This document shows, one piece after another, positions 34,450 to 42,209 of a stretch of DNA of 64,000 nucleotides. Under the pieces are notes generated by a model, which was not told the DNA's origin, searched no databases, and saw only the letters and a program-made list of their open reading frames with translations. The stretch is from Muribaculaceae bacterium (lineage in GTDB: Bacteria > Bacteroidota > Bacteroidia > Bacteroidales > Muribaculaceae): NCBI GenBank assembly GCA_017651515.1, contig JAGCCU010000047.1, positions 62,001 to 126,000 on the forward strand, written 5' to 3'. The translations under genes were made by a program, and so were the position numbers. The stretch's first letter is position 1; each line of letters opens with the position of its first letter.

Positions 34450-35376
34450 TCATTTTACGCGAACAAAACGCACTGTGGTTCGTCCAAGCTTAATAGTATC
34501 GCCATAATTCAGATACACAGAATCCCCCACTGCGTACTGTTGCTTGTTGACATATACTGGATTAGCAGCATTAAGAACCTTGAACAAAAAACGATATCCT
34601 GCTCTTGCATCATCAGCTGGCATCACATCAATCATTACCGACTGGCGACTCATAAAGCTATCATTAAATGATATGCTACTGGGCTTTTCATCGTCAATAC
34701 GTCCAATAGTATTCTGCCCGACACGCAATCTTATGGCTTTGCGGTTAATTCCCATAAAACCACCGAAACTAATAGCACCCATTGACTGTTGCCTATCTCT
34801 GCCTCTCAATGCGACAGTTACTTGAGGTTCACTTGCAACTTTAGCTGTTGCCACCTTTATTGATGAGTTGGGATCGTCAACATTAAAAATAATAGGTGAA
34901 CTGCAAGCAACACATGAAATTGTCTTACGCCCTGCCGAACTGGGTTTAAGCACATGCATCTTACCGCAATGCCCACACTTTATTCGCACTGGAATGCCCA
35001 ACACTGCATGTTCATGTATAATGTAGCTGCCATCACTTGTAGGAACAGCCAACCCCAGCAATGATGCATTCTGCACTGCAGCGGGATTCTTCTGAGGCGC
35101 GGGGTTTGGGTTAGGAACCGGATTCAGTCCTGATTTGTTAACCGGAGTAGCGGCAGGCTGACTGATTTCAGCATTTTGTTGCTGAGATTGGATACGCAAT
35201 AATAACGGGGATTTACATTCGCGGCAAGAAATAATGGCATTTCCAGCTCTTAGTACCCGATATGGATTTTCGCAGCCACAGGCTGGACAAGAAAATTTCA
35301 CCTCTTGTCCAGCATGCGCCACGATATTTACTCTAGATAGTTGTCCTAGTTTATTATATGAATTCTGTTCACTCAT
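34450..35376 (-). CDS. Protein with two zinc ribbons and a C-terminal FHA domain
   Basis: A 308-residue soluble protein. Two four-cysteine ribbons are present: Cys30, 33, 51, 54 and Cys134, 137, 155, 158. A Pro/Asn-rich linker separates them. Residues about 215-308 form an FHA domain (LRVGQNTIGRIDDEKPSS, NDSFMSRQSVMIDV, GDTIKLGRTTVRF). FHA domains bind phosphothreonine, so this protein should be a reader of the kinase in the same gene run. Ribbons like these bind nucleic acid or protein. It lies 12 bases from both the acidic protein gene and the phosphatase gene. Confidence 0.88.
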   Translation of the reverse strand: MSEQNSYNKLGQLSRVNIVAHAGQEVKFSCPACGCENPYRVLRAGNAIISCRECKSPLLLRIQSQQQNAEISQPAATPVNKSGLNPVPNPNPAPQKNPAAVQNASLLGLAVPTSDGSYIIHEHAVLGIPVRIKCGHCGKMHVLKPSSAGRKTISCVACSSPIIFNVDDPNSSIKVATAKVASEPQVTVALRGRDRQQSMGAISFGGFMGINRKAIRLRVGQNTIGRIDDEKPSSISFNDSFMSRQSVMIDVMPADDARAGYRFLFKVLNAANPVYVNKQQYAVGDSVYLNYGDTIKLGRTTVRFVRVK

Positions 35377-35388
35377 AAATAAAAATAT

Positions 35389-36582
35389 TTAAGCTAATGA
35401 ACTATCGTCAAATCCAACAAGATCAGTATTTATGTCATCAATGTGTGAAGAAAGATCGTCATTGGCAGCCAACTCTTCATCGATATCAAACTCATCAAGG
35501 TCTTCATCAATCATGACATCTGCCGTTTCAAGCGACTCATCAGACAAGAGCTCGTCATCGTCTGGTGTGTCCATAATGTCATTTTCATCAACAAAGGCCA
35601 CCTCATCACCAGTACCATCTCCTTCAATTCCGGCAATCTCTGCACCAGCGCTTGCGTACATGGGAGTATCAACAAGGGTTTCAGGATTGATTTCATTGAC
35701 GAATGCCTGCATTTCACCAATATTCACCTCAAAATGAATGCCCTCGCTAAACATAGCATATTCATTACCAGAGATATCGGTAAGAGTATCTAAGAAACCA
35801 TCACCATCGCTGTCAACCAACATCATATATTCACCATTATCGTTTGCAAGCAATGTAGCCATATGTACTTGACCGTCACCATTAAGTTCAGTTTGAATCA
35901 TATCTGTTGGTTTCAGACCCATCATTGACATGAAGATTTCTGGGCTAACATTTACTGTATCGGTCAGATCATCACCTACAGTGTTAGTCAATATATTCAT
36001 TGCTGATTGGGAAATGGGGGGAACACCTTCATTGAGTGTCGAAGCATTGCCTGAGTCCACTGTTGAATCATCTGTAGATGGAACAGTTTCTCCAGGATTG
36101 ACATCATCAGCAAGCCACTGAGTATCTACAGGAATACCGTGCTCATCTGTAGCAAACTCGGGGTGAGTTGCAGTTTCTACAGTAGCAGTCTGTTCAACTA
36201 CATCATTATGCACTGGTTCTTGTGAGACAGAATGATGGACCTCACGAGGCTGAGAGGCAGCATGTGAGCCACGAGGTGAAGCAGTAAAGGCCGGTGAACT
36301 AGACGCAGCATCTACTGACACTTCTGACCCTGTTGCTGCCGACTGAGACTCAACCGCTTCTTGCTGAGCCTGTATGTCTTCAGCTGTTACATGAGCGACC
36401 ATTTCCTCCTCTACCACGGTGCTATCTTCATTGTCTCCAAGTATAGATGCAGCAACACCCCCTACTCCAGCAACAGCGGCAGCAACACCTGCTACCTTGG
36501 CAGCTTTGGCCCACTTTGAATTCTTGTTCTCGTCTTGGTTCTTGCTCTCGTTTCCGAACGCTTGTGTTGTTTGAGTATCCAT
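35389..36582 (-). CDS. Acidic Thr/Ser-rich protein with a Ca-binding-like loop
   Basis: I do not recognise this family. The 397-residue product is very acidic, especially residues 330-397, and rich in Thr, Ser, Glu and Asp. A basic N-terminal helix region (WAKAAKVAGVAAAVAGVGGV) is Ala/Gly-rich but weakly hydrophobic. Residues about 258-270 (LVDSDGDGFLDTL) resemble an EF-hand or dockerin calcium loop. No signal peptide is visible. It is the first gene after a full-consensus promoter, followed by the zinc-ribbon/FHA, PP2C and kinase genes. I infer a phosphorylated adaptor or kinase substrate that the FHA proteins bind. Confidence 0.75.
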   Translation of the reverse strand: MDTQTTQAFGNESKNQDENKNSKWAKAAKVAGVAAAVAGVGGVAASILGDNEDSTVVEEEMVAHVTAEDIQAQQEAVESQSAATGSEVSVDAASSSPAFTASPRGSHAASQPREVHHSVSQEPVHNDVVEQTATVETATHPEFATDEHGIPVDTQWLADDVNPGETVPSTDDSTVDSGNASTLNEGVPPISQSAMNILTNTVGDDLTDTVNVSPEIFMSMMGLKPTDMIQTELNGDGQVHMATLLANDNGEYMMLVDSDGDGFLDTLTDISGNEYAMFSEGIHFEVNIGEMQAFVNEINPETLVDTPMYASAGAEIAGIEGDGTGDEVAFVDENDIMDTPDDDELLSDESLETADVMIDEDLDEFDIDEELAANDDLSSHIDDINTDLVGFDDSSLA

Positions 36583-36625
36583 AATTTTAAAAATTTAATA
36601 GTTAGTAATGCTTTTGTTTACGCTG

Positions 36626-36657
36626 CAAATTTAAAGGGGCATTTCAGGGTATGCAAA
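36626..36657 (-). promoter_or_regulatory. Full-consensus promoter of the acidic-FHA-PP2C-kinase-Sel1 transcript
   Basis: TTTG (minus, 36657-36654) is followed after 20 bases by TAAATTTG (36633-36626), about 44 bases before the acidic protein start. This is an excellent Bacteroidota promoter match. Confidence 0.75.
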
Positions 36658-36741
36658 TTTTTACGACCATGTTGTTTGAACCATGCAGGTTTTTTGACGA
36701 AACATTGGAAATAGCTTCTTGAAACTAAAAATCATATAATT

Positions 36742-37374
36742 CTATTGCGCTTTGCAGCGAGGACAATGCATATTCTTAACATCATTAGCTGATAGTATAT
36801 TGTGGCATGATGGATTAGGGCATTGCATGAACAGCGCTTCTTGTTCCTTAATGCTTTTACGTGCGTTAATAGGGTCATATGCAAGACCTGTAATCACCGT
36901 CACAAGGCTAGACAATCTAAGAAAAAGAATTGTGCCTGCTGGATCAGTAAAGAACATAGAGCCTATTAAAGCTAAAGCCGAGAGACCTGTTGTCCCCCAT
37001 TTAATATACTTTGCTTTACGTTCCTGGCGTTTCAGCCTTTCATCGAATTCATTTTTCTTATCTCTAATATAATAGAAATCGTCTAGGAAATTAGATGGTG
37101 AAAGAATGTGCCGAGCATAGAAAGAACAACCTTTAACAGTCTCTCCGCCAAGGACGATAAACGTATCGGGAGAAATCGAGACACGACTAACTCTTACCAA
37201 CTTTCCATCATCACCACGAACATAAGTTCCATTGGGAGAGCCCAAATCCTCTAAAGTCCATTTTTTATCGTCAATGATTATACGCGCGTGCTGGCGGCTG
37301 ACGGCTGTTGCACCTTTTGGTATCACAAAAGGCTCCTCGCATTCACGGCCTAGTATAAATTCTGTCATTGCCAT
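36742..37374 (-). CDS. FHA-domain membrane protein with a C-terminal zinc ribbon
   Basis: The ATG at 37374 gives 210 residues; the first codon of the longer reading is TTG. Residues 1-95 form an FHA domain (MTEFILGRECEE, VSRQHARIIIDDKK, LGSPNGTYVRG), with the usual Arg, Ser-Arg-His and Asn positions. Two hydrophobic segments at about 125-170 (TTGLSALALIGSMFF, ILFLRLSSLVTVITGLAY) suggest membrane insertion. A CPNPSC...CPRC ribbon ends the protein (residues about 185-210). It follows the LytTR gene by 19 bases and may bring phosphothreonine partners to the membrane. Confidence 0.88.
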   Translation of the reverse strand: MAMTEFILGRECEEPFVIPKGATAVSRQHARIIIDDKKWTLEDLGSPNGTYVRGDDGKLVRVSRVSISPDTFIVLGGETVKGCSFYARHILSPSNFLDDFYYIRDKKNEFDERLKRQERKAKYIKWGTTGLSALALIGSMFFTDPAGTILFLRLSSLVTVITGLAYDPINARKSIKEQEALFMQCPNPSCHNILSANDVKNMHCPRCKAQ

Positions 37375-37393
37375 AATCAATAAAATCTATCAT

Positions 37394-37771
37394 TCACTCA
37401 CCGCTGTTATGACGAAATTGTTTTTCTACATGTTCCTTGTAGCCTCTAATAAGCGACTTGGGTATTGACAGTATCAATGGAGAATGCTCTAAGTCGCTCA
37501 ACATCACACTTTGCTTTAAAACGTTAATGCGGCGAAGGTAACACTGATTAAGAATCACACTTCTGCCAAGTCTTATAAATGGGCTTGATACACCCTTCTC
37601 ATAGGATAGGGAGATCATGCGTTCTATTTTCGTAATTCCAGCTGTAATGGTGGTTTTCTGTCCTGTTATGTACACAATAAGAGAATAGTTGCCTCCTGCC
37701 TGAATGTATGCGACTTTATCTAAGTCGATTACAACTAATTCATCTCTTGAATTATAACACAATTGTGACAT
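37394..37771 (-). CDS. Stand-alone LytTR DNA-binding regulator
   Basis: A 125-residue protein with a LytTR domain and no receiver domain: DELVVIDLDKVAYIQAGGNY near residues 10-28, HSP-like KKTTITAG, and FIRLGRSVILNQCYL near 85. Such domains bind direct or inverted repeats upstream of promoters. It is the first gene of the FHA-kinase cluster and likely controls it, perhaps itself. A conserved palindrome (37847-37882) lies just upstream of its -7 box. No membrane anchor or sensor domain is present, so the input signal would have to come from other proteins. Confidence 0.92.
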   Translation of the reverse strand: MSQLCYNSRDELVVIDLDKVAYIQAGGNYSLIVYITGQKTTITAGITKIERMISLSYEKGVSSPFIRLGRSVILNQCYLRRINVLKQSVMLSDLEHSPLILSIPKSLIRGYKEHVEKQFRHNSGE

Positions 37772-37810
37772 AATACCTTATCAAGTTTTAATTAGTTACG
37801 CTTCAACTTG

Positions 37811-37818
37811 CAAATTTA
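37811..37818 (-). promoter_or_regulatory. -7 box of the LytTR gene promoter
   Basis: TAAATTTG (minus, 37818-37811) is a full TAnnTTTG match about 40 bases before the ATG. No good TTTG box lies at the usual distance upstream, so an activator may be needed. Confidence 0.5.
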
Positions 37819-37846
37819 CTTAATATTTTTCACACTACTGCTATAA

Positions 37847-37882
37847 ACCATTAATTTTCTTTCATAGCACCAATTTAATGGT
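37847..37882. promoter_or_regulatory. Palindrome ACCATTAA-N20-TTAATGGT upstream of the LytTR gene
   Basis: ACCATTAA (37847-37854) and TTAATGGT (37875-37882) are perfect inverted halves, 28 bases centre to centre. The pair is placed at about -36 to -71 of the LytTR promoter. A binding site for the LytTR protein or another regulator is inferred. Confidence 0.4.
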
Positions 37883-38092
37883 CTAAAATGACGCCGCAAA
37901 CATCGAGTAGCAAGCACTAAATAATTGATTTGCCAAAATACACACTGTTGCACATCATTTGAAGAATCATGGATTCTGAAAACGAATCTGACTGCATTGT
38001 TACCATTACATAACTGAACCTTGTACACATCATTCTGCTTTTAGTTTTAATCGGAAAAACATTTACAACAGGAAAAAAAATTCAAAAAACGC
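37883..38092. other. Divergent gap between the LytTR gene and tRNA-Gln
   Basis: About 210 bases between the palindrome and the tRNA promoter show no convincing gene, hairpin or repeat. A short minus-strand frame there is Cys/Arg-rich and has no start signal. Confidence 0.4.
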
Positions 38093-38122
38093 TTGCAGGT
38101 TCAGAAAAAAGCAGTAATTTTG
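38093..38122 (+). promoter_or_regulatory. Promoter of tRNA-Gln
   Basis: TTGC (38093-38096) and TAATTTTG (38115-38122) are separated by 18 bases. The predicted start at about 38129 is just before the tRNA. Confidence 0.6.
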
Positions 38123-38138
38123 CAGCGCATTTGGAAAT

Positions 38139-38209
38139 TGTCCTGTGGTGTAACGGTAGCACACCGGATTCTGGTTCCGTTTGCGTGGGTTCGAATCCTA
38201 CCAGGACAA
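38139..38209 (+). tRNA. tRNA-Gln (anticodon CTG)
   Basis: A 71-base cloverleaf. The acceptor TGTCCTG pairs with CAGGACA (38202-38208), then discriminator A. D arm GTGT/ACAC, anticodon arm CCGGA-TTCTGGT-TCCGT (loop carries CTG; the outer C:T pair does not form), and T arm GTGGG/CCTAC. The first base U and the overall form match glutamine tRNAs. The 3' CCA is not encoded, as usual in this phylum. Confidence 0.9.
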
Positions 38210-38220
38210 CAAAGCACTAA

Positions 38221-38245
38221 GTGACCGTAGAACGCGGTCACTTTT
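38221..38245 (+). terminator. Intrinsic terminator after tRNA-Gln
   Basis: GTGACCG (38221-38227) pairs with CGGTCAC (38235-38241), loop of seven bases, followed by TTTT. Confidence 0.8.
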
Positions 38246-38290
38246 AGTGTCGAATTACACAAACTTATAAATTTAAACTAATTATCTAAC

Positions 38291-38887
38291 ATGGCAGTAA
38301 AAATCAGATTACAACGTCACGGTCACAAGGACTATGCGTTCTATCCAATTGTCATCGCCGATAGCAGGGCACCACGAGATGGTAAATTTATTGAAAGGAT
38401 TGGTTCTTATAACCCCAATACTAATCCTGCTACAATAAGTTTAAATTTCGAGCGCGCACTCTATTGGATCAATGTTGGTGCTCAACCCACCGACACAGTT
38501 CGTAACATTCTCAGCCGCGAAGGCGTGATGCTCATGAAGCACCTCCAAGGCGGTGTGAAGAAGGGTGCATTTGACGAGGCTGAGGCTGAACGTCGCTTCA
38601 ATGCTTGGAAGGCTGAAAAGGCTGCAAAGCTCGAGGCCATCAAGAACGAAGAGCGCGAAGGCAAGAAGGCCGCCGCAAAGAAAGCTCTTGAAGAGGAGAC
38701 CAAGAAGAACGAAGCTAAGGCTGAGGCCGTAGCTAAGAAACGCGCCGAAATCGCCGCCGCCAAGGCTGCTGCCGAGGCTGAGGCTATCAAGGCCGCTCAG
38801 GATGCCGCTGCTGCTGAGCAAGCTGCACAAGAGGCACCTGCTGAAGAAGCTGCTCCCGCAGCTGAGGAAGCTCCCGCTGAAGCTTAA
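38291..38887 (+). CDS. rpsP: 30S ribosomal protein S16 with long Ala/Glu/Lys tail
   Basis: Residues 1-85 are a standard S16 ([54 protein letters not shown]). The 198-residue protein carries about 110 extra residues of Lys/Glu/Ala-rich helix. The last 30 residues are mostly Ala, Glu and Pro ([14 protein letters not shown]). Core S16 of other phyla ends near residue 85; tails like this are common in Bacteroidota, but this one is long. It is not co-transcribed with rimM or trmD here. A 12-bp hairpin follows at once, so the gene is a single-gene transcript; a terminator also precedes it, and no clear promoter box was found. Confidence 0.96.
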   Translation: MAVKIRLQRHGHKDYAFYPIVIADSRAPRDGKFIERIGSYNPNTNPATISLNFERALYWINVGAQPTDTVRNILSREGVMLMKHLQGGVKKGAFDEAEAERRFNAWKAEKAAKLEAIKNEEREGKKAAAKKALEEETKKNEAKAEAVAKKRAEIAAAKAAAEAEAIKAAQDAAAAEQAAQEAPAEEAAPAAEEAPAEA

Positions 38888-38909
38888 TCGTCACGCTCAA
38901 CAAATTATT

Positions 38910-38941
38910 AAGGCGTTAACCAACAGGTTAGCGCCTTAACT
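38910..38941. terminator. Hairpin terminator between rpsP and the galactose operon
   Basis: AAGGCGTTAACC (38910-38921) pairs with GGTTAGCGCCTT (38926-38937; one G:T pair), loop AACA, T-rich on both sides. It can serve both converging transcripts. Confidence 0.75.
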
Positions 38942-38966
38942 TTATTTCCACCTTTGAGATTGTAAC

Positions 38967-39872
38967 TTAGAAAAGTTTCTCAGGATACACACCGGTGCGA
39001 TGGAGCTCGGCAAACTTATCCACCACACCCTGTCGATCGGCAGAATAGGTCACTCCAAACCACTTCGACTCAGTGGTGAGCACCTTGACCTGCGACTGGC
39101 CACTCTTCACCAGCTCGTTCACCAGCGTTGGAATATAGAACTCAGCTTTGGGCTTATTGATATTCTCTTTAAGAAATTCCACGAAAAACTCCTCACTATA
39201 CTTGAAATAATCAGGTGTAAAGCCCCAGAAGTTCATCGACACGGGAGTGTCGAACGTCAGGTGCTGCACCACCCCATTCTCATCGCTGAAAGTGATATCA
39301 TGATTCTCATCATAACCAATTGCAGTACGCTCGACAACACTTGTAAGATTGCCATCTTTTGTCTCACAGACACCGCGCGACACAGTTCCACTCTCGCTCA
39401 TGGTGTTGCCCACCTTGAATCCTACCATACTATAGTGGTCAACTGAACCTTCGGGCAGAGCTGACAGTTCGGCAGCCATCACCTCGAAACTATTGCGTCC
39501 ATAGTAGTCGTCACTGTTGATAATTGCAAACGGCTCGTTTATTACGTCTTTGCCCATTAACACAGCATGGTTGGTTCCCCATGGCTTCACGCGCTCTGGT
39601 GGGCATGAAAATCCTTCGGGAAGATCGGTAACGGCCTGATAGACCACCTCGACTGGGATATGTCCTTCGTATTTTGAGAGAATCTTTTCACGGAAATCGG
39701 CTTCAAAATCCTTACGGATAACAAATACCACCTTGCCGAAGCCACTCTTTATGGCATCGTATATCGAATAGTCCATAATAGTCTCTCCGTGAGGGCCTAA
39801 GCCATCAAGTTGTTTAAGACCACCATAACGGCTGCCCATTCCTGCAGCCAATACAAACAGTGTTGGTTTCAT
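38967..39872 (-). CDS. Sugar nucleotidyltransferase of the galactose operon
   Basis: The ATG at 39872 gives 301 residues; the longer reading starts with TTG. The N-terminus carries the NTP-transferase signature LFVLAAGMGSRYGGLKQLDG (residues about 4-23), and later motifs are INSDDYYGRNSFEV and FTPDYFKYSEEF. It looks like a UTP- or dTTP-sugar-1-phosphate nucleotidyltransferase. It lies 20 bases after galM, behind galK, and no galT is present in the operon. It may therefore convert galactose 1-phosphate straight to UDP-galactose, as bifunctional hexose-1-phosphate uridylyltransferases do. That activity is an inference. Confidence 0.88.
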   Translation of the reverse strand: MKPTLFVLAAGMGSRYGGLKQLDGLGPHGETIMDYSIYDAIKSGFGKVVFVIRKDFEADFREKILSKYEGHIPVEVVYQAVTDLPEGFSCPPERVKPWGTNHAVLMGKDVINEPFAIINSDDYYGRNSFEVMAAELSALPEGSVDHYSMVGFKVGNTMSESGTVSRGVCETKDGNLTSVVERTAIGYDENHDITFSDENGVVQHLTFDTPVSMNFWGFTPDYFKYSEEFFVEFLKENINKPKAEFYIPTLVNELVKSGQSQVKVLTTESKWFGVTYSADRQGVVDKFAELHRTGVYPEKLF

Positions 39873-39892
39873 AGTTATAATCAAATATAAAG

Positions 39893-40948
39893 TTAATCTT
39901 TAGGCATTGTTGAAAAATCGAAGAAAATCAATCTGTTATACTCTTCTCCGACTTTGAGCAGCTGTGATGGGAACTGTGGCTTATTGGGTGCATCGGGCAT
40001 TCCTTGACACTCTATTGCCACGCCATCATAGTCTTCGTAGGAACGGCCACTCTTGCCCATTGGAGAACCGGAAAGCCAATTGCCGGTATATACCTGCACA
40101 GCAGGCTGATCGGTCACAATCTCAAGAACACGACCATTGACCCTATTACGCAAGATTGCTGCTGTGTGCAACTTCATATCTGCCGCACCGTCGATAACCC
40201 AACAGTTATCATAGCCCTTACCATAGTTAAGAGCCGGAAAGTTTTGTTTGATGTCACGCCCCAGTGGCTTGAATGAGGTAAAGTCCATAGGAGTACCCGC
40301 TACTGCGTCCATCTCACCCGTCGGAATTAACGTATCATCAGTAGGCAGATAGGTAGAAGCATTAAGCTTCAACTCTTGGTCAAGCACTGAGCCAGCACTC
40401 TCATTAGCGAGGTTGAAATAGGTGTGATTAGTAAGATTTACCACAGTATCTGCATCACTGACTGCACTCAACTCAATGCGAAGCACATTGTCTTCGGTCC
40501 ATGTATACGCCACACGAGCCTGGAGCTCGCCAGGATAATGCTCGTCACCATCGGAACTCACCAAAGAGAACACCACCCTGTCGTTACCTTGCATCTCAGG
40601 GTCCCATATCTGGTTCTGAAAGCCTTCAGGACCGCCATGCAATGCATTTGGACCATTATTGATAGCCAACTGGTAAACTTTTCCATTAATCTCAAGGTGG
40701 CCAGCTGCTATGCGGTTGGCATAACGGCCTGGCACTTTACCAGCACAAGGTCCGTCATAGAGATAATCTGCGGGATTCTTGTAACCAAGCACCACATCAT
40801 CGAGGTTTCCGTCACAGTCAGGCACTATTATAGATGTTATGCCTGCACCAAGCGACGAGAGCGTCACGCTTGCGCCACTCTCGTTTTCAAGTTTATACAG
40901 CGTAATCTCGCCTTTGGGCGAATCGGCTGTTTCAATATAAAACTTCAT
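39893..40948 (-). CDS. galM: Aldose 1-epimerase (galactose mutarotase)
   Basis: GalM interconverts alpha and beta galactose. The 351-residue protein has the family strands, with NHTYFNLANESAG (His in the active site) near 175 and LHGGPEGFQNQIW near 100. The conserved acid VAIECQGMPDAPN near 310 is present. No signal peptide is seen. Its start touches the galK stop with no gap, so the two are translated together. A role in using galactose from host or plant glycans is likely. Confidence 0.95.
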   Translation of the reverse strand: MKFYIETADSPKGEITLYKLENESGASVTLSSLGAGITSIIVPDCDGNLDDVVLGYKNPADYLYDGPCAGKVPGRYANRIAAGHLEINGKVYQLAINNGPNALHGGPEGFQNQIWDPEMQGNDRVVFSLVSSDGDEHYPGELQARVAYTWTEDNVLRIELSAVSDADTVVNLTNHTYFNLANESAGSVLDQELKLNASTYLPTDDTLIPTGEMDAVAGTPMDFTSFKPLGRDIKQNFPALNYGKGYDNCWVIDGAADMKLHTAAILRNRVNGRVLEIVTDQPAVQVYTGNWLSGSPMGKSGRSYEDYDGVAIECQGMPDAPNKPQFPSQLLKVGEEYNRLIFFDFSTMPKD

Positions 40949-42085
40949 TTATTCTTCACACTTGTGAGCGCCGTCGCTGATTACAACTGGATAGACGACG
41001 GGCTCGTGTCCATATTTCTCGTTAAATTTCTTCTTTGCTGTTGCAATGAAATTGTCATACAACTCATCTTTCACCAGATTGATGGTGCAGCCACCGAAAC
41101 CGCCACCCATTATGCGAGATCCTGTAACACCACATTCGCGGGCAATGTCGTTCAGGTAGTCAAGTTCCACGCAGCTCACTTCATAATCATGTGAAAGTCC
41201 ATTGTGTGTCTCATACATGCAACGGCCAACTGTCTCGAAGTCGCCGCGCTGAAGAGCATCGCACACGTCGAGCACACGCTGCTTCTCGCCTATCACGTAA
41301 CGGGCACGCATAAAGTCTTCGTCGCTAATGCGGTCGCAAGCGGCATCGAGCATTGCCATATCGGCATCGCGCAGGGTCTCCACACCTAAGGTGCGAGCTA
41401 CGCGCTCACAAGATTCCCGACGCTTGTTATAAGGAGAGTCAACAAGCTCATGCTTCACCTTCGAGTCAAGAAGCACCAATTTGTAGCCTTTTGCATCGAA
41501 TGGATAATACTCATATTCCAATGAACGGCAATCAAGACGCATAAGGTGGTCCTTCTTGCCAAATACTGAGGCAAACTGATCCATGATGCCACAGTTCACG
41601 CCGCAGTAGTTATGCTCTGTTGACTGGCCAATAAGAGCCAACTCAAACTTTTCTATCTTATTGTCATTGAATAAGTCGTTCAGTGCGAACGCAAAGCAAG
41701 ACTCCAATGCAGCACTTGATGACAAGCCTGCACCCAGAGGTACATTTCCAGCAAACACCGTGTCAAAGCCATTAACCACAAAGCCACGCTTGATTATCTC
41801 GCGACAAACGCCGAATATATACCGCGCCCATTGTTCAGCAGGAGCATCCTCTTCCTTCAAACCAAATTCACAATAGGCATCCAAATCGGCACTATACACA
41901 CGCACCCTGTCGGTTCCATTGATATTAATCTCGGCCATGATACACTTGTCTATCGCGCCCGGGAAGACGAAGCCTCCGTTATAATCAGTGTGCTCACCAA
42001 TCAAATTGATACGACCAGCCGAGGCATATAACACTCCATTCGTTCCAAAACGACTGTTAAACAGTGACTTAATTCTTTCTTTCAT
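40949..42085 (-). CDS. galK: Galactokinase
   Basis: GalK phosphorylates alpha-D-galactose at C1. The 378-residue GHMP kinase has the substrate motif RINLIGEHTDYNGGFVFPG (residues about 25-43), the ATP motif NVPLGAGLSSSAALE (near 125) and the third motif GSRIMGGGFGGCTINLV (near 330). All family residues are present and the length is normal. A -7 box TAACTTTG lies upstream. It begins the galK-galM-nucleotidyltransferase transcript, a Leloir-type set. Confidence 0.97.
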   Translation of the reverse strand: MKERIKSLFNSRFGTNGVLYASAGRINLIGEHTDYNGGFVFPGAIDKCIMAEININGTDRVRVYSADLDAYCEFGLKEEDAPAEQWARYIFGVCREIIKRGFVVNGFDTVFAGNVPLGAGLSSSAALESCFAFALNDLFNDNKIEKFELALIGQSTEHNYCGVNCGIMDQFASVFGKKDHLMRLDCRSLEYEYYPFDAKGYKLVLLDSKVKHELVDSPYNKRRESCERVARTLGVETLRDADMAMLDAACDRISDEDFMRARYVIGEKQRVLDVCDALQRGDFETVGRCMYETHNGLSHDYEVSCVELDYLNDIARECGVTGSRIMGGGFGGCTINLVKDELYDNFIATAKKKFNEKYGHEPVVYPVVISDGAHKCEE

Positions 42086-42128
42086 CGCTTAAAAAATTAT
42101 TGATTCGTTGTTTGTAATTTTTCACTCT

Positions 42129-42136
42129 CAAAGTTA
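42129..42136 (-). promoter_or_regulatory. -7 box of the galactose operon
   Basis: TAACTTTG (minus, 42136-42129) is a full TAnnTTTG match about 45 bases before galK. No clear -33 box is at the usual distance (TTGG is 22 bases upstream). Confidence 0.5.
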
Positions 42137-42209
42137 CTATTAATTTATCTAACTAGTACCAACTTACAAATTTTATTTTATACTATTAACATTTAGAGAT
42201 GTATCACCC

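Noticed and set aside
24779-37771. Type VI secretion regulation module (PpkA/PppA/Fha-like)
   Set aside because: No Tss structural gene, Hcp or VgrG lies in the window; only the signalling genes are shared.
37816-38028. Short minus-strand ORF upstream of the LytTR gene
   Set aside because: Cys/Arg/Trp-rich composition, no start signal, and it overlaps the promoter and palindrome.
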